Origin: Lepus europaeus
Lineage: Eukaryota > Chordata > Mammalia > Lagomorpha > Leporidae
Direction: 5' to 3'
NCBI RefSeq assembly: GCF_033115175.1
Contig: NC_084837.1
Location: 90,020,499-90,084,498, forward strand
Length of the DNA: 64,000 bases
Both the position numbers and the translations under genes were made by a program. Below, in pieces: positions 33,861-45,022 of this stretch (the stretch's first letter is position 1; each line of letters opens with the position of its first letter). The notes beneath the pieces were generated by a model. That model was not told the origin of the DNA. It did no database searches and saw nothing but the letters and a program-made list of their open reading frames with translations.

Positions 33861-34545
33861 CTCAGGTGTTCCATCGTTTGCAGTGTTGCCCGAGCCTTCC
33901 TGAATCTGCGTATCTGTGTAGCCTATGGAGTGCTAGAATTAGTTTATTAGCTTACACGTTGCAGTAGCTCAGTATTCATTTATTTCCTGCCACGTCCCTG
34001 CATCAAGTTCATGGAGGATACGGAGCAAATGGAAGGGTTCTTTTGAGACGCTTACCAATTACTTAGTAAGAGAAGAATTGAGTTTCATGGCCACCTTCTC
34101 TCACACTTCTTCCTGAGGCTTTGCTGTAGTGTAGCGCTGTCATTCTGGCATGTCCAAACCAGGAGAAAGAATGGGACTCAGACGTGTCGCTTGTCCCTGC
34201 ACGCCTTTCAGCCATTGTGCGAGCGGTCGCCAGGTACTGTCGGCCTTAAGAAGCGTGCTCTCTCCTTAGGGGCTGCCTTGTGAAACGTGCTTTTCCTTAT
34301 ACTTCCTTGGCCCTGGAGACCCCTGGTGAGGTGGGGACTGGCAGGCTCCTGTTGATGCTGAAGTAGATTCGAGTTTTTCACTTTTAGTCACTTGTATACC
34401 ATCGTCCCAATTTTTGACTGAGTTACTTGCCATCCGTCTTGCTACTAACTTTTAATGCCTTTAAAATTTCTGTTATTTACTTGATAAGTATCTTTAGAGT
34501 GTCTTCTTAGCTACATCCTATGAAACAGTATCTGTAATTTGATGT
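33861..34545. other. Intron sequence, nothing recognised
   Basis: Unique sequence without a recognised repeat. Confidence 0.35.
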
Positions 34546-34548
34546 AAG

Positions 34549-34605
34549 TTTGTGTGTGTGTGTGTGTGTGTGTATACACATGAGAGAGAGAGAAGGAGAG
34601 AGATA
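34549..34605. repeat. (GT)n and (GA)n microsatellite
   Basis: About 12 GT units are followed by ATACACAT and a GA-rich run. It precedes a CSINE by about 20 bases. Confidence 0.9.
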
Positions 34606-34623
34606 GACATTAAATAAAACTGT

Positions 34624-34938
34624 TGTCAGCGTTGTGGCGCAGTAGGTTAATCCTCCACCTTCAGTGCCGGCATCCCATATGGGCACCGATTTGAGTCCTG
34701 GCTGCCTTTCTTCCTATCCAGCTCTCTGCTATGGCCTGGGAAAGCAGTGGAAGATGGCCCAAGTGCTTGGGCCCCTGCATTGGCGTGGGAGACCCGGAAG
34801 AAGTTCCTGGCTCCTGGCTTTGGATTGGCCCAGCTCTGGCTGTTGTGGCTACTTGGGGATTGAACCAGCAGATGGAAGACCTCTCTCTCTGTCTCTCCCT
34901 CTCTCTGTCTGTAACTCTCAAATAAAATCTTTAAAATA
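34624..34938 (+). mobile_element. CSINE, A-type
   Basis: Plus copy with head GTCAGCGTTGTGGCGCAGTA and a short tail AAATAAAATCTT. Confidence 0.9.
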
Positions 34939-35211
34939 ATTAACTTAAAAAAAGCTTTTAAAAATTGTATTCTGCCTAAAAACTTCTATACTACATTAGG
35001 AGACTAAAATAGATTCATACTACAGCCTGAGGGAGAAAGGGACCACCCACCTGGATTAAGCTGTATGTGGCTATTTGAGTCCTGAATCACATTTCTAGGA
35101 GTAACATTTGAGGTTATTTTACTGTGGCTTGAGATGTGAATACCAAGATTGACATAGGTGAGTGGTCAGAGTGGAGAATAGGAAGCTGTTAAAGAATGTT
35201 ACAGACATGAT

Positions 35212-35505
35212 GGGGTGGGGGCATTGTGGTGCAGGGGCTTAAGCTGCTTTTTGGGCCCCCGCATCCCATTTCAGAGTGCCTGGGATAGAGTTCTGCCTCT
35301 GCTTCCAATCCAGTCTCCTGGTAGTGTGTACCCTGGGAGGCAGCAGATGATGACTCAAATACTTGGGTCCTTGCCACCCACATGGGTGACCTAGATGGAC
35401 TTCCTGGTTCCTGGTTTGGCCTGACCCAGCCCTGGCTGTTGTGGGCATTTGAGGAGTGAACCAGCAGATAGAAGATCTCTGTTACTGTGCCTTTAATATA
35501 TTAAA
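35212..35505 (+). mobile_element. Old CSINE
   Basis: Diverged subfamily (GGGGTGGGGGCATTGTGGTG head, CCCTGGGAGGCAGCAGATGA body). It ends in an A/AG-rich tail to about 35537. Confidence 0.8.
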
Positions 35506-35561
35506 AAAAAAAAAAAGAAAAGAAAAGAAAGAAAGAATAGAAATGTTAAAGAGAAGAATGT

Positions 35562-35879
35562 GGGGGCCAGTGCCGTGGCTCACTTGGCTAATCCTCCGCC
35601 TGCGGCACCGGCATCCCCTGTGTGCACCAGATTCTAGTCCTAGCTGCTCCTCTTCCAGTCTAGCTCTCTGCTGTGGCCCAGGAGGGCAGTGGAGGATGGC
35701 CCAAGTGCTTGGTCCCCTGCACCTGTGTGGGAGACCAAGCGGAAGCACCTGGCTCCTGGCTTTGGATTGGTGCAGCGCCGGCCGTAGCGGCTGTTTGGGA
35801 GTGAACCAACGGAAGGAAAACCTTTCTCTTGTCTCTCTCTCTTACTGTCTAACTCTATCTGTCAAATTAAAAAAAAAAA
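35562..35879 (+). mobile_element. CSINE, mixed type
   Basis: The head is GGGGGCCAGTGCCGTGGCTC, then ACTTGGCTAATCCTCCGCC; the tail is CTAACTCTATCTGTCAAATT. It combines B-like and A-like parts. Confidence 0.88.
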
Positions 35880-36660
35880 TGCTATAGGAATGGAGTAGAA
35901 CAAAGGGAAGGTATCACGTGTTTCTGGTGGCGTAAGTTAGCTTGAGTTCTGAGGACCCTGCTGCTGTGTGCCAGAGTTTGTAGGGACCACCTGTCCTCGA
36001 ACACATTGACTAATGTGGGTGCGGAGAAGGACGTTGCTCTTTAAGTCAATGCTGGTGCCAGTTATGGTAGCAGATGTCCAGGTAGCTGAAAGGCGTGACA
36101 GGCAGCACATCATTTGGCAATGGCAATATATATTTTAAGGAACTCGTTAGATCCATTAAATGATTTTAGTCTGGTAAAATAACAATGCTGATCATTTACA
36201 TTTAGTGAATTTTTATTTCCATTTAAAATGCTTGAATCATGTATTTCTGTTTCAAATTGAAACAGGAAATAGATGAGTTGGCCTTGTGATTAGTGGTGTT
36301 CTCTCACTGTGAACCATTTCCATCATCTGTTACATAGCTTTTGTTTGAAAGTGTGAATATCTGATTATAGTTTCTTGATTTTAAGTTGAAATATGTAATA
36401 GAGAATTTGCATTGCAGTTTTGGACTGAATCTGGAAAGAGCATTGTTTTCTAGTTTTCGCTCTTAAGAACTTTAGTGAATATTGCATTACTTACATTTTT
36501 ATGTTCTGTTAAATGCGTTTGGTATTTTGTTCTGAGGTAGTAGTATAGTCTTATATTTTAGCTAGATTTTATAGATAGAGGAATGTGTTAGATGTGAAGA
36601 TTCTAATTCTCTTGAGTCATTTGATATTTTAGTTTAGATGTAGATGTTCTGAGTTCAAGG
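35880..36660. other. Intron sequence, AT-rich, unassigned
   Basis: No repeat family or exon is recognised. Confidence 0.35.
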
Positions 36661-36669
36661 CTAATGTGT

Positions 36670-37050
36670 CATTACTTATAACAAACTACCAGCGGCAGGC
36701 ACTTTGTAAAGAACAGAGCTTTACCTTGGCTCATGGTTCTGAAGGGTCGTAGTTTGAGATAATGGGTGGGCCATGGCTTTGGCCTGTGGTGATGGAGTTC
36801 TTGCTGACAGGGCACCATGTGACAAGGGGGAGATAGTGTGTGTGTGTATGTGTGACCTCTTTCTCCTCTTTTGAAGCACCGAGATTCAGTTATGAGGGCC
36901 TCACCCTAATGGCAAAATCCAGCCTAATTACTTCCCCAAACTCCTGCCTCTTAAACACTGTAATTAGTGTTGTCGCCATAAGATTCAGGGGACTAATGCG
37001 CTGCCTGAGCTTGGCTTCAAATCACACTGAAACCATAGCACTGGTCATTT
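36670..37050 (-). mobile_element. MaLR LTR (MST/THE1-type), antisense
   Basis: Read on plus: TTGGCTCATGGTTCTGAAGG, GAGGGCCTCACCCTAATGGC, ACTTCCCCAAACTCCTGCCT, GAAACCATAGCA. This is the reverse complement of a MaLR LTR in the right order. No internal viral region is present. Confidence 0.65.
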
Positions 37051-37072
37051 TATAAAGCATTTGCAATGAATT

Positions 37073-37402
37073 TTTAAAAATATTTATTTATTTATTTGAA
37101 AGGCATCGTGGCTAAATAAGAGACAGACACACAGAGAGCCAGAGAGCCTGCATCTGCTGGTTCACTCCCCAAATGCCCACAACAGCTAGGGCTGAGTCAG
37201 GCCAAAGTCAGGAGCCAGGAACTCCATCCTGGACTCCCACGTGTTGGCCGGGACCCAAGTACTTGAGTCATCATCTGCTGTCTTCCAGGCACACTAGCAG
37301 GAAGTTGGGTCAGAGTGTGGAGTAGCAGGAACTAGAACCTAGCACCTGAATATGGGGTGGGGGTTTCCTAAGCAGAGGCTTAACCTGGTGCTCTGCATCT
37401 GC
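37073..37402 (-). mobile_element. Old CSINE
   Basis: Diverged minus copy (TATTTATTTATTTGAAAGGC tail; GGACCCAAGTACTTGAGTCA body). Confidence 0.82.
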
Positions 37403-37505
37403 CAACCCAAGTACCTATTTTAATGTCACATTTCTTCAGTTTCAGATAGCTTAGATTCATATTTCTGGCATATAATAATTTTATATTTTAAAATCTAGTA
37501 CAGAT

Positions 37506-37847
37506 GGCCGGTGCCGTGGCTTAACAGGCTAATCCTCCGCCTTGCGGCGCCGGCACACCGGGTTCTAGTCCCAGTTGGGGCGCTGGATTCTATCCCGGTT
37601 GCCCCTCTTCCAGGCCAGCTCTCTGCTATGGCCCGGGAAGGCAGTGGAGGATGGCCCAAGTCCTTGGGCCCTGCACCCGCATGGAAGACCGGGAGAAGCG
37701 CCTGGCTCCTGGCTTCGGATCAGCACGATGTGCCGGCCGCAGCAGCCATTGGAGGGTGAACCAACAGCAAAAAGGAAGACCTTTCTCTCTGTCTGTCTCT
37801 CTCTCTCTCACTATCCACTCTGCCTGTCAAGAAAAAAGAAAAAAAAA
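37506..37847 (+). mobile_element. CSINE, B-type, first of three at one site
   Basis: Complete B-type copy; duplication AAAATCTAGTACAG at 37490 and 37848. The next SINE starts within the last base of the right duplication. Confidence 0.94.
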
Positions 37848-37860
37848 AAAATCTAGTACA

Positions 37861-38184
37861 GGGACCGGCACTGTGGCATAGCAGGTAAAGCCGCCGCCTG
37901 CGGTGCTGGCATCCCATATGAGCCGGTTCAAGTCCCAGCTGCTTCACTTCCAATCCAGCTCTCTGCTATGGCCTGGGAAAGCAGTAGAAGATGGTCCAAG
38001 TCCTTGGGCCCTTGCACCTGCGTGGGAGACCTGGAGGAAACTCCTGGCTAATGGCTTCGGATTAGCCCAGCTCTGGCTATTGAGGCCATTTTGGGGGGTG
38101 AACCAGCGGATGGAAGACCTCTCTGTCTCTCTCTGCTTCTGCCTCTCTATAACTCTTCCTTTTAAATAAATAAATAAATCTTTT
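37861..38184 (+). mobile_element. CSINE, A-type, second of three
   Basis: Complete A-type copy between two B-type copies. Its 3' flank AAGTACAAAGAAG continues the same original target. Confidence 0.93.
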
Positions 38185-38198
38185 AAGTACAAAGAAGT

Positions 38199-38529
38199 GG
38201 CCGGCGCCACGGCTCACTAGGCTAATCCTCCACCTTGCGGCGCCGGCACACCGGGTTCTAGTCCCGGTTGGGGCACCGATCCTGTCCCGGTTGCCCCTCT
38301 TCCAGGCCACTTCCAGGGAGTGCAGTGGAGGATGGCCCAAGTGCTTGGGCCCTGCACCCCATGGGAGACCAGGAGAAGCACCTGGCTCCTGCCATCGGAT
38401 CAGCGCGGTGCGCCGGCCGCAGTGGCCATTGGAGGGTGAACCAACGGCAAAAGGAAGACCTTTCTCTCTGTCTCCCTTTCTCACTGTCCACTCTGCCTGT
38501 CAAAAACAAACAAAACAAAACAAAACAAA
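38199..38529 (+). mobile_element. CSINE, B-type, third of three
   Basis: B-type copy with a short internal deletion (GGCCACTTCCAGGGAGTGCA). Perfect 13-base duplication AAGTACAAAGAAG at 38185 and 38530. Confidence 0.94.
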
Positions 38530-38714
38530 AAGTACAAAGAAGCTTTATAATTAACATGTAAATGTAACTGTGTACTTAGTGTTTTGATAGATTATTAGTC
38601 AACCTGACAAAATACTACTTACATTGAAACAAAATTTGAACACTGTTCCTTCCATTTGATGCATTTTATGGTATTCAAAGTATGTTTGTAGACACTTCAG
38701 TTGTATTTCTATAA

Positions 38715-38850
38715 GATGGGCTTTGTAATAGCGTCTACCTCAAAGATTTATTGACAGGAGATTATTTTAATGTGAGGATTAAATAAGATATCACATTAAG
38801 CTATTAAGAGAGTGCATAGCACATTAAAAATAATTGATAGCCATTTGTGC
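38715..38850 (+). mobile_element. MIR fragment
   Basis: GAGGATTAAATAAGATATCA followed by GTGCATAGCACAT fits the 3' half of MIR. Confidence 0.55.
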
Positions 38851-38896
38851 TCATTTACATTTTCTTTAAAGTACTTTTTTCTTTTTAAAAATGTAT

Positions 38897-39220
38897 GGCC
38901 GGCGCCGTGGCTCAACAGGGTAATCCTCTGCCTTGCGGCGCGGGCACGCCGGGTTCCGGTCCCGGTTGGGGTGCCGGATTCTGTCCCGGTTGCCCCTCTT
39001 CCAGGGCAGCTCTCTGCTGTGGCCAGGGAGTGCAGTGGAGGATGGCCCAGGTGCTTGGGCCCTGCACCCGCATGGGAGACCAGGAGGGGCGCCTGGCTCC
39101 TGGCTTTGGATCGGTGCGATGCGCTGGCCACAGCGGCCATTGGAGGGTGAACCAACGGCAAGGGGGAGAACCTTTCTCTCTCTCTCTCTCTCACTGTCCA
39201 CTCTGCCTGTCAAGGAAAAA
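38897..39220 (+). mobile_element. CSINE, B-type
   Basis: Complete copy with very little divergence from its neighbours; duplication AAAAATGTAT at 38887 and 39221. Confidence 0.94.
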
Positions 39221-39534
39221 AAAAATGTATCATTGTATATTTTTACTAAAGGTATAACAAATCTAGTAAAGTGTGTGAATCTTAAGTGCATAGTATGGTG
39301 AACTTTTAATGTTTGCATCTAGGTACTCACTGTGTAGGTCAGATATGTGAAACATTATTGCTCTGTAAAAATTTCCCTTTGTCCCTTTTCAGTCAGTCTT
39401 CCCTTCCCACCACCCCCACCCCTGAAATAATGATTGTTCTGCCTTCTCTTTCCATATATTAGTTCTACTGGTACTTGAATCTCCTATAGGAGGAATCATG
39501 CAGTATACTCTATTGTGTTCAACTCTTTTTTTCT

Positions 39535-39843
39535 TTTTTAAGATTTATTTATTTATTTGAAAGGCAGAGTTACAAAGAGGCAGAAGCAGAGACAGAGAGG
39601 TCTTCCATCCGCTGGGTCACTCCCAACACCAGCCCTAACGGCTGGAGCTGAGCCGATCCGGAGCCAGGAGCTTCCTCCAGATCTCCCATGCAGGTGCAGG
39701 GGCCCAAGGACTTCTATTGCTTTCCCAGGCCATACATAGCAGAGAGCTAGATAGGAAGTGGAGCAGCCGGGACTCTAACTGGTGCCCATATGGGATGCCG
39801 GCACTGCAGGCGGTGACAACCCGCTAGGCCATAGCGCCGGCCT
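39535..39843 (-). mobile_element. CSINE, A-type
   Basis: Minus copy nested in L1. The body is missing part of the GGGCCATC segment. Confidence 0.9.
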
Positions 39844-40751
39844 CTCCACTTTTCTTGTTTGACATAAAGTCTGTGACATAGATTCATCCTTGTAGTTGCG
39901 TGCATCGGTAGTTTCTCCTGTTTCTGAGTGCTGTGTAGTATTCCTTTGTATGAATCTACTGTGATTTGCTTATCCATTTTCCTGTTTGTGGGTGTTTCAG
40001 TTGTTCCCAGTGTTTGTATGAACACAGCTACTGTGAACATTGTTATGTATGTCTCTGGTGGACATTGCATTCTTTTCTCCTGTTATATATCACAGAGTGG
40101 AATTGCTGGATTGTGTGGCAGATGTGTGTTTAATAGATTTGCCAAGCAGCTTCCCAAAACGGTTGGACTGAATTTCATTCCTTCCAGTGGTTTCCACAGC
40201 ATGAAGAGTTTCGGTTGCCCTGTTCTTATTAATTTAGCTATTCTGATGGATGTCTGTTGGTCATTACTAGTTTTAATTTGTATTTATTTTGGTGAGTAAT
40301 TATCTTGATCTGTCAAATGTATCTCTTGCAAATGTCTTCTCAGTGGATGACTTGCTTACTGTGTAACATCATAATGAATAGCGATTCTTAGTTTTAATGA
40401 AGTCTAATCTTTTTTGTTTTATGGTTATTTCTTTTTGCATCTTTAGAAATCTTGAACAACACTGAGGTTATTAAGATAGCGTGTGCAAGTGTATGTGTAT
40501 GTGGAAGCATTTATTCTGCTTTGCACCTTACAGGTTTATACTGTTGCTTTAATGTTTTGTACATAGTGTGAAGTAGGAGTCAAAGGTAATTCTTTTTGAT
40601 ACAAATTATCTTGTTGCTCTAGCTACTGTGAAAGACCGCACATACTTTCACCTGAATTTCACTGGAGTCTGTGTCATCAGTGAACTCACTCTGGACTTTT
40701 TTTGGGTTCAGTTGATAATACTGTTCTTTGTATCAACAACACACTAATCTT

Positions 40752-41084
40752 TTGTTTTTTTTTTTTTTTTTTAGGATTTATTTTTTTGAAAGAGTTACTC
40801 AGAGAAGAAGAGGCAGAGAGAGAGAGAGAGAGGTCTTCCATCCACTGGGTTGCTCCCAAATTGGCCGCAATGGCCGGAGCTTCGCCAATCTGAAGCCAGG
40901 AGCTTCTTCTGGGTCTCCCACATGGGTGCAGGGGCCCAAGGTCTTGGTGCGTCTTCTGCTTTCTCAGGCCATAGCAGAGAGCTGGATCGGAAGTGGAGCA
41001 GCCGGGACTTGAACCAGCACCTGTATGGGATGCCAGCAATGCAAGTGGTGGCTTTACCTGCTATGTCACAGTGCTGGCCCCAAT
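40752..41084 (-). mobile_element. CSINE, A-type
   Basis: Minus copy nested in L1; duplication ACACTAATCTT at 40741 and ACACTTATCTT at 41085, one mismatch. Confidence 0.92.
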
Positions 41085-41520
41085 ACACTTATCTTAATTG
41101 TTGTAATTTACCCTCTAACTTTTGTTTTTCTTCAAGATTATCTTGGTTGTTTGCATTTCCATGTGCTTTTTAGAACTGGCCTATCAATTCCTTTATATGT
41201 GTGCACATGCAAAATTATACTACATAGTTCACTGGGATTTTCATTTTGATTATATTGCATCTTTATCATTTTAGGGAGTAATTGACACCTTAACACTATG
41301 GAGTCTTCTGAATTATGAATATGGAGTATTTCTCCACTTATTTGGGTTTTCTTTATTTATCTCAAGAGTTTTGCCATTTCCAATGTAGACGTCTAGCATG
41401 TTTCTCATTGACTACTAGATACATTGATACTTTCTGATGGTGTTGCAAATAGTATTTCTTTGACAGTGCAAAAAAGTATTAAACTATTTATATACAATCA
41501 TGGAAATTAAAATATAATAA

Positions 41521-42138
41521 TGAGTGAGCGCTTGGCCTGGTGGTTAAGATACCAGTTAAGATGGCTACATCCTGGGGCCTGCGCTGCGGCTAGGCAGGTT
41601 AAAGCCACCGCCTGCTGTGCTGGCATCCCATGGGGTTGCTGGTTTGAGTCCCTGCTGCTCCACTTTCGTTCTAGCTCCCTGCTAATGCACCTGGGAAAGC
41701 AGCAGAAGATGGCCCAAATCCTTGGGCCCATGCACCTGCGTGGGAGACCTGGAGGAAGCTCATGGCTCCTGGCTTTGGCCTGGCCAGGCCTCGGTCATTG
41801 CAGCCATTTGAGGAGTGAACCAGAGGATAGAAGATTCTCTGTCTTTCCTTTTCTTTGTGTGTAACTGTGCTTCTCAATAAATAAATAATTTTTTTTTTTA
41901 AAGATGTCTGCATCCCACATCAGATCTGCTCTGGCTCCTGACTCCAGCTTCTTGCCAATGCAGACCCTGGGAGACAACTGTGATAGCCCAAGTAATAGGA
42001 TTCCTGCTAATCACATGGGAGAGCTGTATTGATGGCCCTGGCCCATCGCCTGACTGTGGGCATATGGGAATGAACGAAAGGATGGGCGCTCTGTTTGTCT
42101 TGTCTGTGTATCTCTCTAATGATAATTGAAAAAAGAAA
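41521..42138 (+). mobile_element. Old CSINE split by a younger one
   Basis: The head (GAGCGCTTGGCCTGGTGGTT) is at 41526. After a nested SINE the body resumes at 41916 and ends near 42138 with an A-rich tail. Confidence 0.75.
41573..41900 (+). mobile_element. CSINE, A-type, nested in an old CSINE
   Basis: Complete copy with flanks AAGATGGCTACATCC (41558) and AAGATGTCTGCATCC (41901), an aged duplication. Confidence 0.9.
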
Positions 42139-42280
42139 AAAATGTGTTTAATGCAATAGTGAATTTTGGTAAAGCTGAGTTAGAAGGTACAGTTGGCAAC
42201 CAGTGAAACACATCACTGATGTAATGTTGTTTCCTTGATTCATTAAGTTTAAAAGATGATTTATAATTAAATGGCTTTTT

Positions 42281-42575
42281 AAAAAAGATTTATTTATTTA
42301 TTATTTGAAAGGCAAAGAGAGAGATCTTCCATCCACTGGTTGGTTCACTTCCCAAATGGCTGCAACAGCTGGAGCTGGGCCAGGAGCCACGAGCTTCCTC
42401 CAGGTCTCCCAAGTGGGTACAGGAGCCCAAGGACTTGGACCATCTTCCGCTGCTTTCTCAGGCCATAGCAGAGAGCTGGATCAGAAATGGAGCAGCCAGG
42501 ACTTGAACCAGTGCCCATATGGGATGCTGGCACTGTAGGCAGTGGTTTTACCCACAGCGTCACAGCACCAGCCCC
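42281..42575 (-). mobile_element. CSINE, A-type
   Basis: Minus copy with a shortened GA-rich part. It is the first of three minus copies in a row. Confidence 0.9.
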
Positions 42576-42632
42576 TAAATGATGTTTTAAAAAAAAATTT
42601 TAAAAAGAAACTTCAGAAATTTTCTGATTTTT

Positions 42633-42966
42633 AAAAAAAGATTTTTTTTTTTTTGAAAGGCAGAGTTACAGAGAAGTGGGGGTGGGGGCAGGGGAGAGAA
42701 AGAATCTTCCATCCGCTGGTTCATTCTCTGAATGGCTGAAATGGCTGGAGCTGGGCTGATCCAAAGCCAGGAGCCAGGAACTTCATCTTGGTTTCCCATC
42801 TGGATGTACAGGCCCAAATACTTGGGCCATCTTCCACTTCTTTCTCAGGCTCATTAGCAGAGAGCTGGATCAGAGGTGGAGCTGCCAGGACTCGAACCAG
42901 CGCTCAGATGAGATGCTGGTGCCGCAAGTGGCAGCTTTACCCACCATGCCATAGCACAGGCCCCAG
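42633..42966 (-). mobile_element. CSINE, A-type
   Basis: Complete minus copy; perfect duplication TTTTCTGATTTTT at 42620 and 42967. Confidence 0.93.
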
Positions 42967-42984
42967 TTTTCTGATTTTTTAAAA

Positions 42985-43318
42985 ATGTATTTCTTTTGAA
43001 AGGCGAAAGAGAGCAAGAGCAAGAGAGAGAGCGTGAGCGCACTTCTATTATTCCCCACATGTCTGCAGTGACCAGAGAGGGAGAGATCCTTTGTGTGCTG
43101 GTTCATTCCCCACATGTCTGCAATGGCCAGGGCTGTGCTAGGTTGAAGCCCGGAGCCTGGAACTCCACATGAGTGTAGGGGCCTGAGTTCTTGGTTTTTC
43201 CCAGGTGCTTTAGAAGGGAGCTGGATCACAAGTGGAGCAGCTAGGACTTGAACCAGCCCCTATATGGGATGCCAGTGTCGCAGTCGGCAGCTTAACCCAC
43301 TACACAGCGGTGGACCCT
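42985..43318 (-). mobile_element. CSINE with partial internal duplication
   Basis: Minus copy in which the CCCCACATGTCTGCAATG segment occurs twice (43053 and 43110), flanking a GA-rich insert. Confidence 0.82.
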
Positions 43319-43661
43319 TCTAATTTTTTGTTGTTGTTGATGTGTATCTTAAATACAGTAATATGCACAGATATGAAGTGTGTAGTTTGGTGGAAAAATT
43401 TTCCCCCTAAATATACATCCATGTGAACATGCCCCAGATGAAGATACAGCATCCAGTACCTTCAAACCTATTGATACTACTGCCCTCATGCATAAGTAAC
43501 CACAGTTACTGAGAAAGCTTTTGCTTATAAACATTTTGTGGCGTTATTTTAAGTTGAGGAATTAATCACTTGAATTATTATATAGTGAGAATTTTATTTT
43601 CAACAGAAGTGGTAGAAGGTATTTTTGAGATGTTGCTAACTGGGATTAAACTATGATTTTA

Positions 43662-44015
43662 TCTTAGTCTGTTTTGTGCTGCTGTAACAAAATGTTTGAG
43701 GCTGAGTAATTGATAAAGTCAAGTTTATTTATCACAGAACTGGAGACTAGACAATCCAAGGTCAAGGTGCTTGTAAGTTTGGTCGTCTTATGAGGCCTGT
43801 GTCTGGAGGGGAGGAGTGCTCTGTTCTGGCAGGAAGCAGAAGAGCTGTGGCACTGCTCTGTTACTGGAGTCTTACTGCCATTCACAAAAGCCAGAGCCTT
43901 CTGGCCCTCATCACCTCTGAGAGGCCTCTTCTCTCAGTACTATCACGTTGTCCAAATCTGAATGTTGGAAAGGACATGTTCCAACTCTTTCACTTCATGG
44001 GAGGTACAGTTTGAC
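43662..44015 (-). mobile_element. MaLR LTR (MST/MLT1-type), antisense
   Basis: TTAGTCTGTTTTGTGCTGCT, TTATTTATCACAGAACTGGA and CTGAATGTTGGAAAGGACAT are the complement of a MaLR LTR from its 3' to its 5' end. It is an old solo-type copy. Confidence 0.7.
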
Positions 44016-44446
44016 CTGTTGACTCACTAGTGAGGTTCTTGGTATATACCCGATTACTGTGGTGAACACTGCTTTGATCAACCTTGTTCCTTAACGCTCC
44101 CAAGTATACTCACTAGTTTCTAGCACAACAGATCTAAATATCTCTAACAAAAATCTACTTTCCAGGTCTTTTGGTTAGTGGTAGGATAAAAATACATTGA
44201 GACTGAGGGCAATTGAAAGTGGAAAGATGAAAGTGTGATTTATGTGAGAGTCTAAGTAGTGAACATAGCACGTGCAGGTGTTCGGGAAGTGGTCACTGTG
44301 AAGCCGTGAAGTCCACATCATGGTGGGAAGGTCCCTGCTTCGTTTTCAGAAGTGCTGCTTGTTTCCTCTGTTAGTAGTTCCTTCCAGAAGGGTTTGGTTG
44401 AAGAGCACACGGACATTCAGTATATACACATCGGTACAGGTATAGC
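44016..44446. other. Intron sequence, unassigned
   Basis: Nothing is recognised apart from the end of the LTR at the left. Confidence 0.3.
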
Positions 44447-44794
44447 TTTTTTTTTTTTTTTTTTTTTGATAGGCAGAGTGGACAGTGAGAGAGAGAGACA
44501 GAGAGAAAGGTCTTCCTTTGCCGTTGGTTCACCCTCCAATGGCCACTGCGGCCGGCGCACTGCGGCCGGCACACTGCGCTGATCCGATGGCAGGAGCCAG
44601 TGCTTCTCCTGGTCTCCCATGGGGTGCAGGGCCCAAGCACTTGGGCCATCCTCCACTGCACTCCCTGGCCACAGCAGAGAGCTGGCCTGGAAGAGGGGCA
44701 ACCGGGACAGAATCCGGCACCCCAACCGGGACTAGAACCCGGTGTGCTGGTGCTGCAAGGTGGAGGATTAGCCTATTGAGCCACGGTGCCGGCC
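44447..44794 (-). mobile_element. CSINE, B-type
   Basis: Minus copy with the characteristic GCGGCCGGCGCACTGCGGCC duplication of its middle. It is the last SINE before the 7.4-kb SINE-free zone over exon 2 and the 3'UTR. Confidence 0.93.
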
Positions 44795-45022
44795 TGTGCA
44801 AGTATATCTTAACAACTTAGATGTACAGAGAAAGGCACTGATGGAAAGTAGACCGTTTTCACAAGATGAACTGTGTGTGCTCCCTCCCGTTCACTGCCTC
44901 CCCCAGCCGGTGCATCAGCTTGGTGGTAAAAATGTTGTAAACTCCTTGCATTTCTTCTGTGTTTTCTGGTGATTCTTTACTTTTTTTTTTTTTTTAAGGT
45001 TTATATGCTATAGCAATAATAA

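Larger units (their letters stand above)
39290..41505 (-). mobile_element. Old L1, antisense, interrupted by two SINEs
   Basis: Phrases in order (TGTAGTATTCCTTTGTATGA, AGTGGAATTGCTGGATTGTG, GCCAAGCAGCTTCCCAAAAC, then TTGGTTGTTTGCATTTCCAT and ATGGAGTCTTCTGAATTATG) follow the complement of an L1 3' region. The CSINEs at 39535 and 40752 are nested in it. Confidence 0.72.

Noticed and set aside
37506-39220. CRISPR-like or tandem gene array suggested by regularly spaced repeats
   Set aside because: The repeats are dispersed SINEs with separate target duplications in a mammalian genome.
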